A DNA stretch of 64,000 bases, taken from Bacteroidia bacterium (lineage in GTDB: Bacteria > Bacteroidota > Bacteroidia > SXHM01). The stretch spans positions 1,044,482 through 1,108,481 of the forward strand of contig JAJVIC010000009.1 in assembly GCA_022072225.1 (NCBI GenBank). Reading direction: 5' to 3'. Each line of letters begins with the position of its first letter. The stretch's first letter is position 1. A model generated the notes under the pieces. The model did no database searches and was not told where the DNA came from. It worked only from the letters and a program-made list of their open reading frames with translations. Below, one piece after another: positions 50,963 to 60,600 of the stretch. The position numbers and the translations under genes were made by a program.

Positions 50963-52774
50963 TTAGTTGACAGAGGTTTCTTCAAGCTTTTTCAACACCT
51001 CTCTTAGCTCCTGGGTTCTTTTTATGATATCATCTCTATAAGTTGCAACTTCAGAAAGCCAAGTAAGGGGGGCACCCATTACAAAAAAACGGTCTTCAAA
51101 GGCATCAATACCTTTTTTGCACTTTATTTTCAACGTATTTTCAGAAATTGAAAGTTCAGAAAAGAGATTTTGAACAATTAATTCAACTTGCTCTGCTTTC
51201 GCCTTTTCATATGTTAAATAAAGGCTTTTTAAGAGTTCAGAAAGCGTTTGGGTTTCCTCCCATACAGTTTGCATTGATACATCTGAACTTATTTTCTTTT
51301 CCTCCAAGGCAAACATTTCCCGCATTACAGTTTCCGTTTCGCGAACATATTCAGTAGCTGTGTAGGTTCCTGCTTGTAGTAGATTCAGCTTATTCTTTTG
51401 AAGAAAGGTATAGTCTTCTTGTACCTTTCTCTTTCTGCGCTCTAACGCTTCCACTTCATTTTTCAGCCCCGCATCAAAATGCACCATTTTTTTATTTGCT
51501 TGTAAATAAATTTGGTTTAGTTCTTCTGTAGAAAAAACAAATTGTTGCAATCGTTCACCTATTAAATCTTTCAGAAATTGAAAGTTGAAATTTTTATTTG
51601 AATTTTCGCAAGTAGCTAGACACCTGCTTGCATAGTATTGAATACCTTTTTTGGCATAGGGAGTGTACAATCTGTTGCAATCGGCACACCGAATCAGCCC
51701 TCTGAATGGGTATTTAATTTTTTCTGAATAATGGACACTTACTCTCTTTTTTTGAAATGCCTCCTGTGCAGCATAAAAAACCTCTTTGCTCACCAGAGGT
51801 TTATGACAGACACTCTTAGTATAGGTTCCGTCAGATAAAAGGATTTCACCAATATATAAGCGGTTTCTTAGAATTTGGTGAATAGTATTTGCATTAGGTA
51901 ATCTACAAATTGGTTCGATTTTGATTTTAACATCGTCTTCTTCCTCTTGCAGCTTTTCTTCCTTTGTTTTTCTCCTTCGTATTGGCGGCATCGTAAAGCC
52001 TTGTTTGATTGACCATTTTGCAATATCATTCAGGCACCATCCTTCTGCTGCAAGCTCAAACATCCTTTTTACAATGGGTGCTCGAACCGGATCAAATGGC
52101 TTATCTTCCATCTTACCCAAATTCAAATAACCAACCCCTGCTTTATATGGCATGATTCCGCGACTTTTCCAATCCTTAATGTTCAAACGAACCTTTTCGG
52201 CTGTTACCCGTGAATAATGGGCTGAAAACATGCCATCAATATCCATATGTAAAGCTCCAGAACTGGAATTATCATACTTCGCATAGGTAAAACGCAAATC
52301 AACTTTTTGTTTTAATTTTTTGACGATGTTGCTGTCATTGTCATTTCTGCTTGCTCTATCCCAACATAAAAAAATCACACCCTTGAAATAACTCTTGTTT
52401 AAATATTGAACAAGTTGAAAAAACTTAGGTCGCTCAATACGGTATTTTACTGATCCGTCATTTCCAAATTCAATCTCACTATTTTCTTTATACCCTGAGT
52501 GTTTTTCTGAAATGATACCATCCCGGCAAAAACCAAGCATTGATAGGTTAGCAATAGGTAATTGTTCTCGTTCAGCAAATCGTAAATTTTCTGTTTTCTG
52601 ATAGTGGAGAGAGTTTTTTTGATTTTCGGGTTCATCGGTACTTTTTCTGTTGTAAATAACATAGTATTCCTTGAACTTTCCATTCTGAATATCCTTAAGC
52701 GTTTCTTTGTTTTCTTTTTCGCTTGGTATGTGTAGTGTATTCATAAGATTGTTGCATATTAGACGTATCTCCAT
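50963..52774 (-). CDS. Large serine recombinase
   Basis: A 603-residue site-specific recombinase. The catalytic domain starts at YYVIYNRKSTDEPENQ (Ser in RKSTD, about residue 45). A recombinase domain follows with MFSAHYSRVTAEKVRLNIKDWKSRGIMPYKAGVGYLN (about 180-220). The zinc ribbon is FRGLIRCADCNRLYTPYAKKGIQYYASRC (about 360-388). The last 200 residues are a long coiled-coil-prone region. The start at 52774 is the longest; an in-frame ATG at 52744 is also plausible. It may excise or invert a subregion of the element, or be a second integrase. Confidence 0.92.
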   Translation of the reverse strand: MEIRLICNNLMNTLHIPSEKENKETLKDIQNGKFKEYYVIYNRKSTDEPENQKNSLHYQKTENLRFAEREQLPIANLSMLGFCRDGIISEKHSGYKENSEIEFGNDGSVKYRIERPKFFQLVQYLNKSYFKGVIFLCWDRASRNDNDSNIVKKLKQKVDLRFTYAKYDNSSSGALHMDIDGMFSAHYSRVTAEKVRLNIKDWKSRGIMPYKAGVGYLNLGKMEDKPFDPVRAPIVKRMFELAAEGWCLNDIAKWSIKQGFTMPPIRRRKTKEEKLQEEEDDVKIKIEPICRLPNANTIHQILRNRLYIGEILLSDGTYTKSVCHKPLVSKEVFYAAQEAFQKKRVSVHYSEKIKYPFRGLIRCADCNRLYTPYAKKGIQYYASRCLATCENSNKNFNFQFLKDLIGERLQQFVFSTEELNQIYLQANKKMVHFDAGLKNEVEALERRKRKVQEDYTFLQKNKLNLLQAGTYTATEYVRETETVMREMFALEEKKISSDVSMQTVWEETQTLSELLKSLYLTYEKAKAEQVELIVQNLFSELSISENTLKIKCKKGIDAFEDRFFVMGAPLTWLSEVATYRDDIIKRTQELREVLKKLEETSVN

Positions 52775-52901
52775 TAATTATATCCTGTTCTGACTTTAAT
52801 TGCCTGTGGATTATTCTTAAAGCCTCTCCCAGTTGAATGAGCGCCTGAATTGTTTCTTCACTGAATTTATTTTTTGGTGGTTCAAGATTGTGATTATTCA
52901 T
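52695..52901 (-). CDS. Small protein upstream of and overlapping the serine recombinase
   Basis: A 68-residue ORF (MNNHNLEPPKNKFSEETIQALIQLGEALRIIHRQLKSEQD ...) with a helical middle and a basic Lys/Arg tail (KRKRKQRNA). It overlaps the recombinase start region by 50-80 bp in another frame. It may be a small accessory or regulatory protein of the recombinase. Support is the start position, the gap-free arrangement and its protein-like composition. Confidence 0.5.
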   Translation of the reverse strand: MNNHNLEPPKNKFSEETIQALIQLGEALRIIHRQLKSEQDIINGDTSNMQQSYEYTTHTKRKRKQRNA

Positions 52902-52995
52902 AGGACAAAAAGCGTATCTGGTTCAGAAACTAAATCCGAGTGCGCCACACATTTTGTGCACTTTTTGTGGCTAAGAGCATCGTTAAACTTGTCGC

Positions 52996-53475
52996 ATGAA
53001 TTACAGAGAAACAACCCAAGTACCCAACAGAATTTTTGATGCCCATTTACCAAATCTGTCTTTGGCTTCTCTTAAAATACTTCTTGTAATTATTCGAGGA
53101 ACATACGGGTGGATGAATAAAAAAACGGGAAAGCGAAAGGAGCGAGACAGAATTACAATAAATCAATTCGTCACAAAAACAGGACTTGCCCGGAGAAGTA
53201 TCACAGAAGCCATTCAATTCCTCTCTGCAAATAATATGATTTCAATCACAGACTTCAATGGAAACATATTGGTTTCACCGTTCCAACGCAAGGGGAAATT
53301 ATACCTCTATTACAGCTATCAACCTGTGCAAATTATGACATCAACCAGTGCAAAAAATGTACTCAAACCAGTGCAAAAAAGAACCTATAACAAAACTAAA
53401 AAAGAGAAACTAAATCAAACAAAAATGAACCAAGAAAACATGAACCACATTTCACATTTCTTACCAAAGATTTAA
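52996..53475 (+). CDS. Phage replication protein O-like winged-helix protein
   Basis: A 159-residue protein with an N-terminal winged-helix segment of the phage replication O type (YRETTQVPNRIFDAHLPNLSLASLKILLVIIRGTYGW, about residues 3-40; then TINQFVTKTGLARRSITEAIQFLSANNMISI). The C-terminal tail is basic and Lys/Asn/Gln-rich. It may initiate replication of the excised element. It is divergent from the small ORF and recombinase. Confidence 0.72.
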   Translation: MNYRETTQVPNRIFDAHLPNLSLASLKILLVIIRGTYGWMNKKTGKRKERDRITINQFVTKTGLARRSITEAIQFLSANNMISITDFNGNILVSPFQRKGKLYLYYSYQPVQIMTSTSAKNVLKPVQKRTYNKTKKEKLNQTKMNQENMNHISHFLPKI

Positions 53476-53671
53476 GGTTATCTTTTTGCGTGATGTTTTT
53501 ACATCACGCACACAAAAAGAATAAAACCTCTAAAAATTTATTTTTTCTTAATCCTGTGCGACCACGAAAAAAATTGCCAAAAAGTCAACTGAATTGACAT
53601 TCTATCAGACTTTATCAATGCACTCTACGATTATGTATGGTCACTCTTTTTAAAAATAATTTTTACAATTT

Positions 53672-54031
53672 ATGACTACAACATTTACACATTTACGAAT
53701 GCATCGAAAGCAAACCCCGCTTATTCTTTCTGATGTTTCTACGCTTCTCGGATATAAAGACAATACGCTTCTTTCGAAAGCAGAGAAGGGGCACAGGCCG
53801 CCAAGTATAGACATGATACTTGGCTATCATCTTTTATTTCACACTCCGATGCTCTCTTATTTTGATACGCTACGAAATAATCTAAAAAGTAATATGCTGA
53901 AACGAATTCCTCAACTCATTGAAAGTCTTAAATACTCAAATCTCTCCGAAAACGCTGCTGAACGCGCTGTTTGCTTACAAACCGCTCTTACTCGACTTTC
54001 TAATGAACCAACCTATGACCAAGGAAATTAA
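53672..54031 (+). CDS. Helix-turn-helix protein of the XRE type
   Basis: A 119-residue protein with an XRE-like N-terminal helix-turn-helix (LRMHRKQTPLILSDVSTLLGYKDNTLLSKAEKGHRPPSIDMILGYHLLF, about residues 8-57). The C-terminal part is alpha-helical. The stop overlaps the following RuvC-like gene (54003 start) by 29 bp, indicating translational coupling. Confidence 0.75.
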   Translation: MTTTFTHLRMHRKQTPLILSDVSTLLGYKDNTLLSKAEKGHRPPSIDMILGYHLLFHTPMLSYFDTLRNNLKSNMLKRIPQLIESLKYSNLSENAAERAVCLQTALTRLSNEPTYDQGN

Positions 54032-54512
54032 GCATCCGATTGTCCTTGCTCTTTATCCAAATCATAATGGATTTGGCTATGCGCTTTTTGACGGTCCCAC
54101 TGACCCATTGGATTGTGGTCAAATGAAAATTCGTCCAATCTGCAACAGCCAATCCCTAAAACGCATCAAGGCATGCATTACGCTTCTTAAACCTGAAATG
54201 ATTATAGTGCAAGAAACAGAAGGTTCTAATTCATGGAAATCAAAACGGGTAAAATCACTTCTTCAAAATGTTATCAGTTATGCAAAGAGTATCAGGTTAA
54301 AAGTAAAAGCATATACCCGAGAGCAAATACAAGCTGTATTTAGTCAGTTTCAATCAGAAACAAAATATGAAATCGCTAAAACTATAGCAAAGTGGCATCC
54401 CTCCTATAAGAACAAACTTCCTCAGCCTCGAAAATTCTATATGTCGGAGGCATACATGATGGGAATGTTTGATGCCATGTCGCTTGCGCTTACTCACTTT
54501 TATTTGTCATAA
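54003..54512 (+). CDS. RuvC-like fold protein
   Basis: A 169-residue protein (start MNQPMTKEIK, another ATG at 54015). The N terminus VLALYPNHNGFGYALFDGP looks like the first strand-turn-strand of the RNase H/RuvC fold. Acidic residues at MIIVQETEGS and the late MGMFDAMSLAL (Asp in a helix) suit two further catalytic positions, and the basic middle (SLLQNVISYAKSIRLKVKAYTREQIQAVFSQ) is consistent. These are pattern-level hints. Co-translation with a small HTH protein is a recurring arrangement in Bacteroidota elements. Confidence 0.6.
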   Translation: MNQPMTKEIKHPIVLALYPNHNGFGYALFDGPTDPLDCGQMKIRPICNSQSLKRIKACITLLKPEMIIVQETEGSNSWKSKRVKSLLQNVISYAKSIRLKVKAYTREQIQAVFSQFQSETKYEIAKTIAKWHPSYKNKLPQPRKFYMSEAYMMGMFDAMSLALTHFYLS

Positions 54513-54516
54513 TACG

Positions 54517-54544
54517 AAAAAGCCACCGCAAGGGGTGGCTTTTT
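54517..54544. terminator. Bidirectional terminator between island and right-hand genes
   Basis: AAAAGCCACC (54517-54526) pairs with GGTGGCTTTT (54535-54544), GC-rich stem, T run at both ends. It separates the RuvC-like gene from the T9SS protein on the opposite strand. Confidence 0.85.
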
Positions 54545-54564
54545 CCATTTATATGTAATAAATG

Positions 54565-55398
54565 CTATTTTATAATTTGAATTTTTTGTGAGAAAAATTC
54601 ATGTTCATTTTGTATCGTCATAAAATAAATTCCGGTTGGAAGATTTTGGACATTTAAAACAGTTTTCTCTGAAAATATCTTGCCTTCATACAGAGGAATG
54701 CCTGCAATATTATACAAACGATATATGCCTTGTATAGAAGACTGAACAGTGATGTATTCAGTTGCAGGACTTGGATATATTGTTATTCCTGCCTCGCTGA
54801 TTTCTGACAAACCTACCGAAGGCAGTGCTTCACCTGCAACCATACCGTACTTATCACACCCACAAGATTTCGCTACAGTTATCGTTTCGCAGTTGTCTCC
54901 CACAAGAAACTTTATCCATCCATGACAATAGAGATAAATGGGGTCTCCAAATTCATCATAGGCAATGCCACGCTCTTCCCGAAATGCTACATTTCCACTG
55001 TCATTTTCAAAAAACTCCATATTAATACCTTGCTCTCTGGCAAGGTAACAGCTATTCGAAAAAGTTTCTCCCTGAGTCAAATTGTAAGGAATAGGGTCGC
55101 CATTATCATAATTTGATGCAAAGCTGGTTACATTTCTTCTGAAACGAATAGCATTGAGAGGGTAGGTATTATCCCAGGCGTGTAATGAGAATAATGCAAT
55201 AGAATTTCCATAGATGTCATCATGAAAGATAATGATGCGAATGTCATTTGAAGCATCGTTATTAATATCAATTTCTGCTGTATCTCCGACTTCAACAACG
55301 AGTGAATACGTATTGCAGATATTGTAATTTGATTGTCCATTAACCAATGAATTGGAAAGGAAAAAGGTTAGAAAAAAACTAAGTATAATTTTTTGCAT
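54565..55398 (-). CDS. Secreted protein with a T9SS C-terminal sorting domain
   Basis: A 277-residue exported protein. The ATG at 55398 (MQKIILSFFLTFFLSNSLVNGQ) starts a classical signal peptide. The last ~80 residues show the type A sorting domain: ITIYPSPATEYITVQSS, YRLYNIAGIPLYEGK and LPTGIYFMTIQNEHEFFSQKIQIIK. The central domain (about residues 30-190) is unique to me, with a possible beta-sandwich feel and Cys pairs (NICNTY, CHGW, CGCDKYG). Secretion through the type IX system to the outer surface is the safe inference. Confidence 0.85.
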   Translation of the reverse strand: MQKIILSFFLTFFLSNSLVNGQSNYNICNTYSLVVEVGDTAEIDINNDASNDIRIIIFHDDIYGNSIALFSLHAWDNTYPLNAIRFRRNVTSFASNYDNGDPIPYNLTQGETFSNSCYLAREQGINMEFFENDSGNVAFREERGIAYDEFGDPIYLYCHGWIKFLVGDNCETITVAKSCGCDKYGMVAGEALPSVGLSEISEAGITIYPSPATEYITVQSSIQGIYRLYNIAGIPLYEGKIFSEKTVLNVQNLPTGIYFMTIQNEHEFFSQKIQIIK

Positions 55399-55460
55399 GA
55401 TTGAAAAGAATAAAATACGGCCTACTCTGTTATAGCTTTTCGGCTTCCGCTCTAAAGAGG

Positions 55461-55937
55461 TTACCAATCTGATTTGGCAGACACGGGATCAACGATCTTT
55501 CTTTTGAAATCTACCATGCTGCTCGTAAGAATTTCATTGAGGCGCGGAAAAAATGCTTCCACTTCAACTTCCTCGGCAGGCTTGAATTTAGAAAGCTTTG
55601 AAACATTATGGAGAAACTGAATGTCGCCAATCGTCCACCGTACCTTGCCGTCCTTGATGTCAAAGGTTTCCGTGAATTGAGCAAATTTGAAGTTGGCAAG
55701 CTGTATCGTATACTGCTGCATGATTTTCTCCTCAGTATCAAAGCGAACATATTTCTCGGCTTGTACAAAGCCAGACGATTTGAGGCGCTTGTACAAATCC
55801 ACTTTAGAAGTATTTGGAATATCCCATACTCCAATGTACTGGTATACCCCGGAAACACTATCTTTTTTGAAATGTTGTTCTTGCGCACTAAGAAACATGG
55901 GAAATAGAAAGAAGAAGAAGAAACGACCTATGTTCAT
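55461..55937 (-). CDS. DUF4468-like secreted protein
   Basis: A 158-residue protein. The ATG at 55937 (MNIGRFFFFFLFPMFLSAQ) starts a signal peptide. The mature region (about 30-115: GVWDIPNTSKVDLYKRLKSSGFVQAEKYVRFDTEEKIMQQYTIQLANFKFAQFTETFDIKDGKVRWTIGDI) fits the TBP-like DUF4468 pattern found in Bacteroidota. The function is unknown. It is convergent to none and precedes the T9SS protein on the same strand, with a 62-bp gap. Confidence 0.68.
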   Translation of the reverse strand: MNIGRFFFFFLFPMFLSAQEQHFKKDSVSGVYQYIGVWDIPNTSKVDLYKRLKSSGFVQAEKYVRFDTEEKIMQQYTIQLANFKFAQFTETFDIKDGKVRWTIGDIQFLHNVSKLSKFKPAEEVEVEAFFPRLNEILTSSMVDFKRKIVDPVSAKSDW

Positions 55938-56068
55938 ATTTTGTATTGTTTTGATTTGTGGACAAACGTAATAAAAATTATTAAAAGTGAATAATAATTT
56001 GACGTTTATATATAATATATCTACTAATTGCTTAGAAACAGTCATGGAAATTCACACACTTTTACTAC

Positions 56069-56395
56069 GTGAAAAAGAAAGACAAAAAGGTACATCTTGG
56101 TCAGAAAATACAAGAACTGGTAGAGAAAAAAAGACTATCAAAGGCAGACTTTGCCCGTATGATTAATAAGACGAGACCGAGTGTCTACCATATTTACGCA
56201 AGTGCTTCAGTAGATAGCGAGCTCCTTGCTACTATCTCATTAGCCTTGGAATATAATTTCTTTCAACTCTACACGAACAATTTTCCACCGCTATTGCTCG
56301 AAGGCAATACAAGTGCAGAAGTTGCACGTCTGAAAAAGGAGCTTGAAATGCGCGATAAATTGATTGCCCTTTTAGAAGAAAAGAAGAAGAAATAA
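56069..56395 (+). CDS. Small XRE-type helix-turn-helix protein with a coiled coil
   Basis: A 108-residue protein starting at GTG 56069. The N-terminal helix-turn-helix is LGQKIQELVEKKRLSKADFARMINKTRPSVYHIYA (about residues 10-44). The C-terminal 30 residues form a Lys/Glu-rich helix suited to dimerisation (ARLKKELEMRDKLIALLEEKKKK). It is a probable transcriptional regulator. It is convergent and flush with the YD/T9SS gene at 56396. Confidence 0.75.
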   Translation: MKKKDKKVHLGQKIQELVEKKRLSKADFARMINKTRPSVYHIYASASVDSELLATISLALEYNFFQLYTNNFPPLLLEGNTSAEVARLKKELEMRDKLIALLEEKKKK

Positions 56396-56875
56396 TTACT
56401 GTTTCTGCACCTTCCACTCTTTACCATATCCATCTGCCAGCACACGCACAATATAATACCCCAGTGCATAATTGCTGAAATCAATAACAAAGTTGCTGTT
56501 GGTTATAGTTTGCTGAAAAAGCAATTCTCCTTTCAGGCTGTAAACAAATGCAAGTTTGTTTTGCAAACCCATGAAACCCGGTTCTGAGGCAACAGTTAGC
56601 AAACCTTGGGTTGGGTTAGGATAAACTGAAATATTAAAACCTTCCTGTTGCTCTATAGGTAGGCTTCTGTTTTGGTAATTTTGAGTAAACTGTTCTTCAG
56701 ATGTGGTTGTAACGGTATCACTACCATCTGTTTTTTGTGGTGATATTATGGGATATCTCCTTATTCTATTACCCGTAGCATTGTATTCGTATATTACATC
56801 AGGACCAACTAATAATTCTTGTGCAAATGCACCAGTTGCAATGCAGCAAAAAAATGAGAAGAAAATATTTTTCAT
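56396..56875 (-). CDS. YD-repeat plus T9SS sorting protein near the Rhs gene
   Basis: A 159-residue secreted protein with a signal peptide (MKNIFFSFFCCIATGAFAQ), a single Rhs/YD-like motif VIYEYNATGNRIRRYPI (about residues 27-43) and a type A T9SS sorting domain at the C terminus (ISVYPNPTQGLLTV ... YALGYYIVRVLADGYGKEWKVQKQ). It lies downstream of the Imm32-like gene, on the strand of the giant Rhs gene. I interpret it as an Rhs-associated surface partner, a view based on its motifs and position. Confidence 0.72.
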   Translation of the reverse strand: MKNIFFSFFCCIATGAFAQELLVGPDVIYEYNATGNRIRRYPIISPQKTDGSDTVTTTSEEQFTQNYQNRSLPIEQQEGFNISVYPNPTQGLLTVASEPGFMGLQNKLAFVYSLKGELLFQQTITNSNFVIDFSNYALGYYIVRVLADGYGKEWKVQKQ

Positions 56876-56924
56876 TTTATAATTATTTATATAGTTAATT
56901 TCAAGACCTATTTTTTGACTATGA

Positions 56925-57140
56925 CTACTCGTTTTTATCGATATATACTAACCTCACATGCTTAATGCACTTATTCCCCTTTTGGTTTAAACCTTCACTT
57001 AATTCATTACCAGCGACTAAATGCATGTGGTCTTCTTCATTTTTTATAAAATTAAGATAGTTAATTAATTCGTTTATACCATCTGAATCAATGTATATTT
57101 CAACACCTTCTTTACTACTGTCAATTTCAAATTGAATCAT
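56925..57140 (-). CDS. Small protein resembling Imm32 (candidate immunity protein)
   Basis: A 71-residue protein (DSSKEGVEIYIDSDGINELINYLNFIKNEEDHMHLVAGNELSEGLNQKGN...), which follows the pattern of immunity protein family 32: an N-terminal strand, the helix INELINYLNFI, HMHL and a Glu/Leu tail. Immunity proteins of this type sit directly behind polymorphic toxins. Here it is the second gene after the Rhs protein. The family match is from memory. Confidence 0.62.
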   Translation of the reverse strand: MIQFEIDSSKEGVEIYIDSDGINELINYLNFIKNEEDHMHLVAGNELSEGLNQKGNKCIKHVRLVYIDKNE

Positions 57141-57153
57141 ATACTTTACAAAA

Positions 57154-57612
57154 CTACCTATTACTCGAGTAAATTGGTTCGTATTCTTTTATTTCACAGC
57201 CAATTTTGAAATATAATCCCTTTATATATTTTAAAGTCTTTAGATAATTGTCATATTTATCAATGAAATATAATTTGGTATAATTAGAACCACAATATTC
57301 AACCTTGATCCTGCTCGTAAAAAGTATTTTAATTAAGTTTTTTACATCAATAATGTCTTTAGAAATTTGGCTATTTGACCACTCAAATGTTTCCATTGTT
57401 CTATCTATATTTATTTGAAGAGCATCTGATATTAATACCAATTCCAAATTAATGGCATTGGGTTTTCGTAAAATGAATTTTACACAATGCTCAAAATGAA
57501 AATTATTGTCGACAATAAAATCTTGATTAGATAATAATTCAGGAACATTAATACTCTCAAATACCGAATTAATGATGTCAATCTTATTTTTTACTGTTTT
57601 TTCGTAGTCCAT
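57154..57612 (-). CDS. Small protein directly following the Rhs gene (candidate immunity protein)
   Basis: A 152-residue acidic protein (MDYEKTVKNKIDIINSVFESINVPELLSNQDFIVDNN ...) without signal peptide. It starts 9 bp after the stop of the giant Rhs gene and has no family that I recognise. Gene position, size and mixed alpha/beta composition match a cognate immunity protein for the C-terminal tail of the Rhs protein. This assignment comes from position alone. Confidence 0.55.
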   Translation of the reverse strand: MDYEKTVKNKIDIINSVFESINVPELLSNQDFIVDNNFHFEHCVKFILRKPNAINLELVLISDALQINIDRTMETFEWSNSQISKDIIDVKNLIKILFTSRIKVEYCGSNYTKLYFIDKYDNYLKTLKYIKGLYFKIGCEIKEYEPIYSSNR

Positions 57613-57621
57613 GTGATTATT

Positions 57622-60600
57622 TTATTTTATATACTTTATTCCTCCTAATTTATAAATTGATAATTTAACTTGCATTGAGGGATTTGCAAAACTATTGGGA
57701 ACATAGGTTTTGGGAATATACATATGAAAAAGAGATTGATTAGGTTTCGCAATTTTACTTCCTATTCCTATTCGCATTTGCATTCCGCCTCCATTCCTTG
57801 CTACTTTTGACCAACCTATTTTAAATAAACTACCAGATTTATTCCATACTCCCGGTGCATTAACTAATGAACTTCCAAATTTTTCAGAAGTAATGCCAAA
57901 ATTTTCACTTAAAAATAACCGTTCTGCGAACCCTCCACTTTTAGCAACAGCTCCAACTCCTTTGATACTATTACTTATTACTCCAAGAGAAGCAGGCGCA
58001 ACAGTCATAAAGGACTCAAATCTTTCATTGCTGCTATTAACTCCCGCACCATTTAAATGACGCTGATATTGCTTACTAACAAAAAACAATTGTGGAAATA
58101 GAAATGCTCCATCAGCTACTGAATAGCTTAAATTAAGCGAAAAGCGCTCAACTGGACCTAAAGTGACATTATAACTTGGATTACTCCATAAATCCATAAA
58201 TCCAAGTTCATTTGCTCTTATTATACCATTATTAGTAGAAAAGTTATTAGTAAAACCCATTTGTGCTAATGTTGCCATGTCTCCACTTGTGAGTCCTCTT
58301 GCAGTTGCTGCATTATTGCTACCGGAATTTCCACCAGAAGATGCACCACCTGCATTACTTACAGCTACATCACTTCCTCTTGGTGGTGTTTTTCCTGGGC
58401 TATGACCTACAAGTCCGAGGGCTTCAAGCAGTTTTCTTAGCCACTCAGGAATAGGGGCTGTTTCACCTGCACTTGCATTTAATAACATATCTCCTCCACT
58501 TGCCATGAAATTAGTTTCCATATTATTAAAACTCCAAAACATGTCGCCCGTGGGATCGGTAAATTTCAAAGGATTGTTTATACAATAAGAGTAACGGTTA
58601 TAACTTTGAGAGAATAGGGGGTCTTGCACATAATTATCTACCCCAAGCACTCTTCCTATCATAGGGTCATATAACCTTGCATTCATGTTTATAAGTGCAA
58701 ACTCTTTTAAATGCTCATGCCCCGTAAAACCTCTGTTAAACCATGGTAAATTGTTTTCAGGCACATCCGTAAATGTCCAATCTTCCGGATTTCTGTTTCT
58801 GCCCCATGCATCAAAACTCTGAGATAAAACAGCATCTCCATTTTCATCTGTTAATGTTAAAACACTTCCAAGGTGATCTGTATAAACATAATACAATTCA
58901 GGCGTAGCGCCATCTTTACTTACGGCTATTGCATTAGCGCCTGAGATATAGTTCACATCATAAATACCATCGTCCTCAGTGTTGACACTGTTTTCAATTT
59001 TCACCCGTTCAAAATCTAAACTGTAACTTGTAGTTCTCTCTGTTAGCCCGTTGTTTTTTAAAACTGTTTTCAGCCGGTGGTCATCAGCACCGTAAAATAG
59101 TTTCAGTTCATAATCTCCCTCGGTTATTGATGATGGCCTTCTGAATGGAGTGTAAGTAACATCTTCAGGGGTAAGACTTACATGAGTAATAGGATTGGTA
59201 ACACTGGTAACAGCATTTATCTGTGGAGCGTTATAAGTATAAATTCCAGCATCGCATTTAGACTGAATATTTCCATTAGGTTCATATATAATTTCGCATT
59301 CAGGATAATTCTCAACCTGCCACTTTCTGAGTCGGTTCAGTCCGTCATATTCAAAATCTTCAAGTAGTCCATTTAATATATCTTCTCTTTTAGTCAGGTT
59401 TCCGGTCTGAACATTAAAATCAAAAGTCATATTCTGCACTCCGGGCGTTTGGGTTTGTCTCAGATAGCCAAATTCATCAAAAGTGTTTTCCGTTATTTTA
59501 GTATTGCCAAGTTTGTAATTAGTTAGTTGCCCCAAAGCATTCGCTTCGTTGGCTGTAAACAGTGTTGTTCCGCCAACATCATCTTTTATGTTGGTCAGGT
59601 AACCTTTGCTGTCGTAATAATTTTTAACCCTGAAACCCGAAGGGTAAGTTTGAGTAATTAAATTATTGTAATTATCATAAGTATATCGGGTAATAAATTC
59701 TTCATCACCTGCAATGGCCTCTTTATATTGAGTAAGGCGGTCAAATGCATCATAAGAATAATCCTGAAAAGTATTGGTTGTAATTCCATTTTCCGTTAAA
59801 GTTGTTGTAATATTTTTTATTTGATTAATACCATTCCCGTTATCCCAATAGTCATAAAAAGTATAATGCACACCGCCCGATGTTTTTGTGTTGCTTCTCA
59901 ATCTTCCCAAAACATCATATATCAGTTCGTAAGTTATTTCTTCGGCATCGGTTTGCGAAATAAGTTCACCGTAGGCATTATACTCATAGCTTGTTGTTCC
60001 GGCATTAATATCCCAAAGTTCATCCTGCCGCCCATAATCATCATCTCCAATAGTGTTAATCGTTACTCCATTTAGGTTAGTGCTTCTCAAATTTCCCGAA
60101 CCCCAATACTCATAACTTATTTTTCCTCCTTCATCTTCCGATGTTAAAACTTTTCCACTCGCGTCTGTTGTTGTTTCATTCCAATTTCCACCACTGTCTG
60201 TAATTCTTACTTTTGGAAATCCATTGTTAAAACCATATTGGTAAGTTGTTGGACCGGTGCTGTTGGTTTCGCTCTCTATACGGTTATATTCATCATAGCT
60301 ATAAGTAGTAATTACCGGTGTGCCCCCTAAATAAAAAGGGCTGCTTTGTGTTTTTACGTTTCCTCTTTCATCGTATTCTTGTTTAACAAAAACATCATTT
60401 CCACCAAAACCTTCTGTTTTGTTACTTAATGTCCGTCCAAAAGCATCATACACAGTTATACTTTCCGGTGAACCCTGACTGCTGGATTTTGTAAGGAAAA
60501 CTGAGTTAGACATTGAACCGATTGCCCATTCATAATTTATTGTTGATACTATACTATGCGGGCTGGTTGTTTTCTTCAACCTTCCGAAACCATCGTATTC

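Noticed and set aside
32900..57600. CRISPR array in the accessory island
   Set aside because: No set of regularly spaced direct repeats of 23-40 bp was seen. The repeated motifs found are short (8-13 bp) and irregular.
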